A stretch of DNA of 64,000 nt from Nitrospirota bacterium. GTDB taxonomy: Bacteria; UBA2233. Shown here piece after piece: positions 59,015 to 64,000 of this stretch (positions within the stretch are counted from its first letter, which is position 1; every line of letters starts with the position of its first letter). Position numbers and translations under genes: made by a program. Location of the stretch: contig WOZJ01000057.1 of assembly GCA_011620345.1 (NCBI GenBank), positions 37,246-101,245 of the forward strand, in the 5' to 3' direction. The notes below the pieces were generated by a model. It saw only the letters and a list, made by a program, of their open reading frames with translations. It was not told the origin of the DNA and searched no databases.

Positions 59015-61171
59015 CTAATAGTTGCCCTCCCCGAGCCTTTCTGGCCTCAGATGAATCTTATTGCGCAGCCTGAACTCTTCGAACATAAGCTCTTGTTCAA
59101 TCCGGTAGCGGTCGATATCGGACGGCGTACGAATGATGTGGGGCGTAAGAAGAATAATGAGATTTTGCTTTGTCGCTTGCGTTCCCTCGGTTTTAAACAG
59201 GTATCCCAGGATGGGGATAGAGCCTAAAATAGGCACCTTGCTAATTATTTTCGAGACGTTCGTATCGATCAGCCCCCCGATGATGATCGTCGCGTTGTCT
59301 TTGACAACGGCGTGCGTTTTGGCCGTTCGCTTGTTGGTCGTGTACCCGAATTGGTCAGTGTATGAGGCGCTCCTGTCAACCTGAGAAACCTCTTGGTAGA
59401 TCTCGAGCTGGATAAGGTCCCCCTCGGAGATTTTTGGCGTAATCTTGAGGATAATGCCCACGGGCTGACGTTCGATGGAACTTTGGGTCATGCCCGTGGC
59501 GGTTAGCGTGGTCCCTGCTTGCATGGGCACTTCTTGGCCTACGTTGATTTCGGACTCTTGGTTGTCCATGGCCAAAAGGTACGGCGTGGAGAGCACATCC
59601 GAGCGGCTGTCCGAGGCCACGGCCTGGATTACGGCCTGCCACAAGGGGATCTGCTGGCCGCCAATGTTTACCATCCCGCCGCTGATGGCCGTTGCGGCAA
59701 AACCAGGTAGCGAAAATGGGTTCATGAACGTAGAGGAAAACGCTTGTCCGCCCGCTTGAGCGGCGCTAATTCCTCCAGCCCCTGTTTCCAGGCCCGATTG
59801 CATTTGGCTTGGCAAAGTCCCGAGTCCTCCCTGACTTGGCAGCATGCCTGTCTCATTCCCTTGCGAGGTGCCTGGCCCCCCGCCCGGCAGGGTCTGTCCG
59901 CCCACGGCGTTGTTGCCCACGTTGCCGCCGCCCTTTATCCATACGCCCAAGTCCCTGGACGCGTTGACGCTGAGCGTCGCGATGAGCCCCTGGACAAACA
60001 CCTGGTTTCTTCGGATGTCGAGCCTTTTTAAGACCGTCTCGATCATGCGGTAGTCCTGCTGGGATGCAAACACTATGATAGAATTGGTTCCCTTGTCGGC
60101 AGCAATCTTTACGGGCCCCTGGAACTGCCCCGTTACAACCCCTAGCTGGGCCTCCTTGGTGAGAGCCTGCCCGGCTTGGGCGGACGTTTGCTCGCTAAGC
60201 TCCGTTCGTGCGAGCTCCTGGAGAACCTTTGCAACCTCTTCGGCGTCTGCATTTTTTAGGTAATACACGAACATGTTTCCGTAGGTGGAGGGGGTTTGGA
60301 CATCTAGCCGCTTGACCACCTCCAGGATCTGAGAGGCCTGAGAGGGGTCTGCCATGACGATCAAAGAGTTCGTCCGCTCGTCCGGGATAACCTTGAGCAT
60401 GCCTCCTAACAACTGTCGAGGGGTAGCGCCCCTTTGGGCCCGACCCCTTGTAAGGAGCCTTCTTGCCGCCGTACCATACCCCTCGCCAAACAATGAGAGG
60501 ACTTTGTCCGCCATGTCCGTACAGGAGGCATACTCCAAGGGGATGATCATAATCTTGGAGAAGGTTTCTGCTACGTCAAACTCTTTGGCGAGCTCCTTTA
60601 ATCTTGAGATGTTGTTGGCCGTGTCGATCAAAATGATGCTGTTTGTCGTCGGATAGGCGGCGATCAGGCCATCTTGAGACATCATATTTTGCAGAAGCCC
60701 GGCCAAGTCCTGACTGTCCACGTACCGGAGCTTGAGCACTTCCGTGACGAACATCTCGCCTTCTGGCGTCGTGAAGCCGGGCGTAATCAGGGGTAAGGGG
60801 ACGTTCCTGGCGTCCTTGGTGGGGATGATTTTAATCGCAGGCCCCGCCTTGACCGCCGTGAAGCCTTTTAGGTTCAACACGGAAAGGAAGATTTGATAGG
60901 CCTGATCGACGCTTACCTTGTCCGGCGTTACGATGGATACCTTACCCCTGACGGAGTCGTCCACGATGAAATTTTTCCCCGTGATTTTCGAGATGAAGCG
61001 TACCATCGCCTGGAGGTCGACGTTTTCGAAGTCGATCCGGACGAGGTTGCCCTGTATTTCCGCAGGAAGCTCCTGAGCAACGCTAGCCCCCGACGTAAGG
61101 AGCGCGAGCAAAGCGCCCAAGGCAGCGAGGATTTTCACGGGGGGCCTGCGACCTCCAGATTTACAGGGCAT
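59015..61171 (-). CDS. gspD: Type II secretion secretin GspD
   Basis: N0-N3 domains, VFVQGLIATLSVNASRDLG, secretin core EINVGQEVPMQAG, KTHAVVKDNATIIIGGLID. Confidence 0.96.
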   Translation of the reverse strand: MPCKSGGRRPPVKILAALGALLALLTSGASVAQELPAEIQGNLVRIDFENVDLQAMVRFISKITGKNFIVDDSVRGKVSIVTPDKVSVDQAYQIFLSVLNLKGFTAVKAGPAIKIIPTKDARNVPLPLITPGFTTPEGEMFVTEVLKLRYVDSQDLAGLLQNMMSQDGLIAAYPTTNSIILIDTANNISRLKELAKEFDVAETFSKIMIIPLEYASCTDMADKVLSLFGEGYGTAARRLLTRGRAQRGATPRQLLGGMLKVIPDERTNSLIVMADPSQASQILEVVKRLDVQTPSTYGNMFVYYLKNADAEEVAKVLQELARTELSEQTSAQAGQALTKEAQLGVVTGQFQGPVKIAADKGTNSIIVFASQQDYRMIETVLKRLDIRRNQVFVQGLIATLSVNASRDLGVWIKGGGNVGNNAVGGQTLPGGGPGTSQGNETGMLPSQGGLGTLPSQMQSGLETGAGGISAAQAGGQAFSSTFMNPFSLPGFAATAISGGMVNIGGQQIPLWQAVIQAVASDSRSDVLSTPYLLAMDNQESEINVGQEVPMQAGTTLTATGMTQSSIERQPVGIILKITPKISEGDLIQLEIYQEVSQVDRSASYTDQFGYTTNKRTAKTHAVVKDNATIIIGGLIDTNVSKIISKVPILGSIPILGYLFKTEGTQATKQNLIILLTPHIIRTPSDIDRYRIEQELMFEEFRLRNKIHLRPERLGEGNY

Positions 61172-61228
61172 TGGCGGGCTCTTGCTTTACCACGGGTTTC
61201 CTTCTCTTGAAATTCGTTCAGCCTAAAT

Positions 61229-62608
61229 TTATAGAACTCGAATGAACGCGACAAGGTCCAGCTTCTCTTCTTTGCTCAGCTTGGTCCCGGAAACAAGGTT
61301 GAAAAACTCAACCGTGTCCTCGAGCGTGAGCAACCTCCCGTCGTGAAGGTAGGGCGGGGAATCCTTGATGCCCCTCAAGGGAAAGGTTTTGATCGGCCCA
61401 TCTCCGACCATTCTGTGGCCATCTACAGTTTTCGGCTGGAAGAAGCGTTCGGTCTTTAAATCATGCATCAAGTTGTCCGTATAGTAAGGGGCCGGATGGC
61501 AAGTGCCGCACCTTGCCTTGCCGAAAAAGAGCCGTTCTCCGCGTAGTTCTGCTTTTGAGGCCTTGCCCGGGTCGAGGTAGCCGAAGATATCCAGCTTTGG
61601 CGCAGGGGGAAAGTTGAGTATTTCTTGAAACTCGGCCATGGCATGAACCTGATGTCCCCTATCCAAAATGTTGATCCCCTTTTTAACGGCGATCACGATG
61701 TCGCCGTCGAAGTAAGCTCCACGCTGTTCGAACTCCGTGAAATCCTCGACGGTCTTGAGCGCCCTTTGAGACCCAAATAGCCGCTGAATATTTACCCCTC
61801 GAAGGGTTGGAGTATCGATGCGGTGTCGCAGCTCTTGAGGCCTGATGTCGTTTACTAAATGAAAAGCCGCGTTGGTATGGCCGTTTGCGTGGCAATCGAA
61901 GCAGGCGACGCCAAGGCTAGCCTTTTCCGTTTTTCTGTCTGCGGTCTCGTTGAACTCTTGCTGAGGGAAGGGTGTGAGCAAAAGCCTTAATCCTTCGAGT
62001 TGTTTGGGGTTTAAAAGTCCGTTAAAAATCTCGAAGTAGTTCATCCTGGTTACGAGCTGGCCTTTGGAGACATCCCCCAACTCGGGATGGGTTGTTAGGT
62101 AGATAGGGGACGGAAACTCCGGCAGGAAGCGGTCTGGAAGGTCAAATTCGACGTCGAAGCGCTCGAGCGAGCGGCCTTCTTGTTTTTTGATTTCTTCTAT
62201 TTGGAAGTGGGGATATACTTGGCCTCCCGCCTCGTGCTTAACGTGGGGCAAGGGGAGGAACCCTTCTGGGTAGAGGCCTTTTTGTTTAATTTCTTCAGGA
62301 TCCATGCCAGAAAGTCTTTCCCAGGTAACCCCTTGTGGAAGCTTAACCCGAACACCTTCCTGAATGGGTTTCCCCTTTGACATTGTCGCACCCGATGGCT
62401 TGTCGGATAAATCGTAGCGAAGCTTCAAGTAGTTGAGATGTCGAACCCGGTAGCGCGGAGCCTCTTTTTTTAGAGTTGTCATGATGGAAGCAAACCCAGC
62501 CGTTTGGTCGACAGGCATGTAGCTTGTCTCCGAGGCGAGACCGTCCCCACTGCAGGCGATTGCCCCGAATAACATTCCAAGGATGCCAAACCTGCTCATT
62601 TGGCGCAT
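61229..62608 (-). CDS. Di-haem cytochrome c peroxidase (CCP/MauG family), possible lipoprotein
   Basis: Two CXXCH motifs (CFDCH, CGTCH), FPLRGIKDSPPYLHDGRLLTLEDTVEFFN; N-terminus FGAIACSGDG could be a lipobox. Confidence 0.88.
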   Translation of the reverse strand: MRQMSRFGILGMLFGAIACSGDGLASETSYMPVDQTAGFASIMTTLKKEAPRYRVRHLNYLKLRYDLSDKPSGATMSKGKPIQEGVRVKLPQGVTWERLSGMDPEEIKQKGLYPEGFLPLPHVKHEAGGQVYPHFQIEEIKKQEGRSLERFDVEFDLPDRFLPEFPSPIYLTTHPELGDVSKGQLVTRMNYFEIFNGLLNPKQLEGLRLLLTPFPQQEFNETADRKTEKASLGVACFDCHANGHTNAAFHLVNDIRPQELRHRIDTPTLRGVNIQRLFGSQRALKTVEDFTEFEQRGAYFDGDIVIAVKKGINILDRGHQVHAMAEFQEILNFPPAPKLDIFGYLDPGKASKAELRGERLFFGKARCGTCHPAPYYTDNLMHDLKTERFFQPKTVDGHRMVGDGPIKTFPLRGIKDSPPYLHDGRLLTLEDTVEFFNLVSGTKLSKEEKLDLVAFIRVL

Positions 62609-62667
62609 AACGGGCTCCTTTTGATTGATTAAGGCCGTGTCAACGGCTTGCCGAATAAGGCAAGATT

Positions 62668-62682
62668 AGCATGCAACATGCT
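62668..62682. promoter_or_regulatory. Palindromic operator candidate, site C: AGCATG-CAA-CATGCT
   Basis: Perfect 6-bp arms upstream of the di-haem cytochrome peroxidase gene; 12/13 identical to site B core. Confidence 0.6.
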
Positions 62683-62743
62683 TTAGGGGCAATCCGAAAA
62701 GAGTGGGATAGGACCTCGAGCGATAGGGAATCTGCTTGGGTCG

Positions 62744-63145
62744 CTATTCCCAGGGCAGCATGGGGCGTACCCAAAGTTTTCGTGCTCTTGGCCCGTCGAA
62801 CTCGAGAAACAAGACGCCCTGCCATGGTCCAAGTTTGAGCCTCCCTGCTTCCACGGGGACGAGGACCGACGGGCCGATGAGACTTGTTTTGATGTGAGCA
62901 TCGGCATTTCCCTCCGCGTGGCTATAGGAGGGTGCCCAAGGAACTAGCCTCTCGAGGGCTTCGAGAAGGTCCTTCTGGACATTCGGGTCGGCGTTTTCGT
63001 TGATTGTGACTGCGGCCGTGCTATGGGGCGAAAAAATTAGGACGGCGCCTTCTTTTAGGCCAATTTCCTGAATTTTTTGCTCAATCCTAGGCGTAATATC
63101 GAGGGATTGAACGCGTGCCTCAGTTTTGATCGCGAGCTCGAACAT
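62744..63145 (-). CDS. YjbQ/UPF0047 family protein
   Basis: GAVLIFSPHSTAAVTINENADPNVQKDLLEALERLVPW, HIKTSLIGPSVLVPVEAGRLKLGPWQGVLFLEFDGPR. Confidence 0.93.
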   Translation of the reverse strand: MFELAIKTEARVQSLDITPRIEQKIQEIGLKEGAVLIFSPHSTAAVTINENADPNVQKDLLEALERLVPWAPSYSHAEGNADAHIKTSLIGPSVLVPVEAGRLKLGPWQGVLFLEFDGPRARKLWVRPMLPWE

Positions 63146-63167
63146 AAGCCCTCACTTCCCGTATTGG

Positions 63168-63195
63168 TTGACTAGGGTTTTATGCTGGTTATATT
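63168..63195 (+). promoter_or_regulatory. Predicted sigma70-type promoter TTGACT-N16-TATATT upstream of dnaK
   Basis: Near-consensus hexamers about 155 bp before the dnaK ATG. Confidence 0.5.
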
Positions 63196-63349
63196 GTTCC
63201 TAGAGCTTCAAGAGGCACAAAAAGCCTTCGTCGATACCCCGGTGTTTCGATGGATAAAAGATATTATAGTACTTGAACGGTTACGAGATCAAGCTTTCTT
63301 TATCCTTATCTTTGAATAATAAAATGCTCATTTAACAGTGGAGGATACC

Positions 63350-64000
63350 ATGGGAAAAACCATCGGAATTGACCTAGGCACGACAAACTCCGTTGTTGCC
63401 GTGATGGAGGGGGGAGAACCCAAGGTCGTTATCAACGAGGAGGGGTCGCGTTTGACACCCTCCGTTGTTGCGTTCACCAAAGAAGGCGAAGTTCTGGTCG
63501 GACAGGTAGCTAAACGCCAGGCAATTACCAACTCTGAAAACACTGTCTATTCAATAAAGAGGTTTATGGGCCGGAAGTACGACGAGATCGCAGACGAGAT
63601 TAAAAAGGTCCCTTACAAAGTCGTACGTGCTGACAACGGGGATGCCTGGGTTGAGGCAGGAGGAAAGCGCTATTCGCCGCCCGAGATTTCTGCATTTATC
63701 CTAAGGAAGCTCAAGAAGGCGGCCGAGAACTACCTAGGCGAGCCCGTTACGGATGCCGTGATCACGGTACCCGCCTATTTCAACGATTCGCAGCGTCAAG
63801 CCACGAAGGACGCAGGGCGAATCGCGGGGTTGAATGTGCAGCGCATCATCAACGAGCCTACGGCAGCGGCTTTGGCTTACGGCTTGGATAAAAAGAAGGA
63901 AGAGACGATCGCCGTGTACGACTTTGGCGGAGGAACGTTTGACATCTCGATCCTTGAGGTGGGCGACAACGTGACCGAAGTCAAGGCGACCAACGGGGAT
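63350..64000 (+). CDS. dnaK: Chaperone DnaK (truncated by window end)
   Basis: [89 protein letters not shown]. Confidence 0.98.
   Translation, partial: MGKTIGIDLGTTNSVVAVMEGGEPKVVINEEGSRLTPSVVAFTKEGEVLVGQVAKRQAITNSENTVYSIKRFMGRKYDEIADEIKKVPYKVVRADNGDAWVEAGGKRYSPPEISAFILRKLKKAAENYLGEPVTDAVITVPAYFNDSQRQATKDAGRIAGLNVQRIINEPTAAALAYGLDKKKEETIAVYDFGGGTFDISILEVGDNVTEVKATNGD

Noticed and set aside
63272-63277. CTTGAA as a sigma32 -35 element for dnaK
   Set aside because: No CCCCAT-like -10 at proper spacing and no CIRCE repeat; a sigma70-type promoter at 63168 is a better candidate.
63182-63319. 45-codon ORF (MLVILFLELQEAQKAF...) between yjbQ and dnaK
   Set aside because: Overlaps the predicted promoter, has no Shine-Dalgarno and no recognisable similarity; a chance ORF in an AT-rich leader is likelier.
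1-64000. CRISPR array, prophage or intact mobile element
   Set aside because: No regularly spaced repeats, integrase, phage structural genes or complete transposase found; only the TnpB tail remnant is mobile-element-like.

Overview
This 64 kb window is a dense, mostly housekeeping stretch of a Gram-negative bacterial chromosome. I could not assign a taxon from the sequence alone. It carries: haem genes (hemH-hemN-hemE) and ispH; a Crp/Fnr regulator divergent from an octahaem, hydroxylamine-oxidoreductase-like cytochrome c; nth, bcp, coaBC, a family-4 UDG and an nfeD/slipin pair; queA-tgt-yajC-secD-secF-recJ; a ribosome-maturation/SRP cluster (ffh, rpsP, khpA, rimM, trmD, rplS, rnhB, yraN); tsaD-rsmA; two adjacent outer-membrane proteins; tRNA-Thr(CGT); rpmH-rnpA-yidD-yidC-mnmE-mnmG; a ChaN-like protein and an M1 aminopeptidase; a glycosyltransferase/flippase-like/epimerase cluster; initiator tRNA-Met; a type II secretion operon (gspD to gspM, no gspC seen); a di-haem cytochrome c peroxidase; and the 5' part of dnaK. 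The most interesting signal is a short palindrome, GCATR-N3-YATGC. By manual scan I found it only three times, each time in the promoter region of a redox or envelope gene: the octahaem cytochrome, the DUF3034-like outer-membrane protein and the di-haem peroxidase. This suggests an undescribed regulon. Other notable items are an eroded IS200/IS605 TnpB C-terminus wedged between khpA and rimM and reading into the rimM start, an apparent STAS (RsbS-like) gene remnant, Pro/Gln-rich tails or inserts on three adjacent minor pseudopilins, and an eIF2B-like protein with an unexplained C-terminal half. No CRISPR array, intact transposon or prophage was seen.
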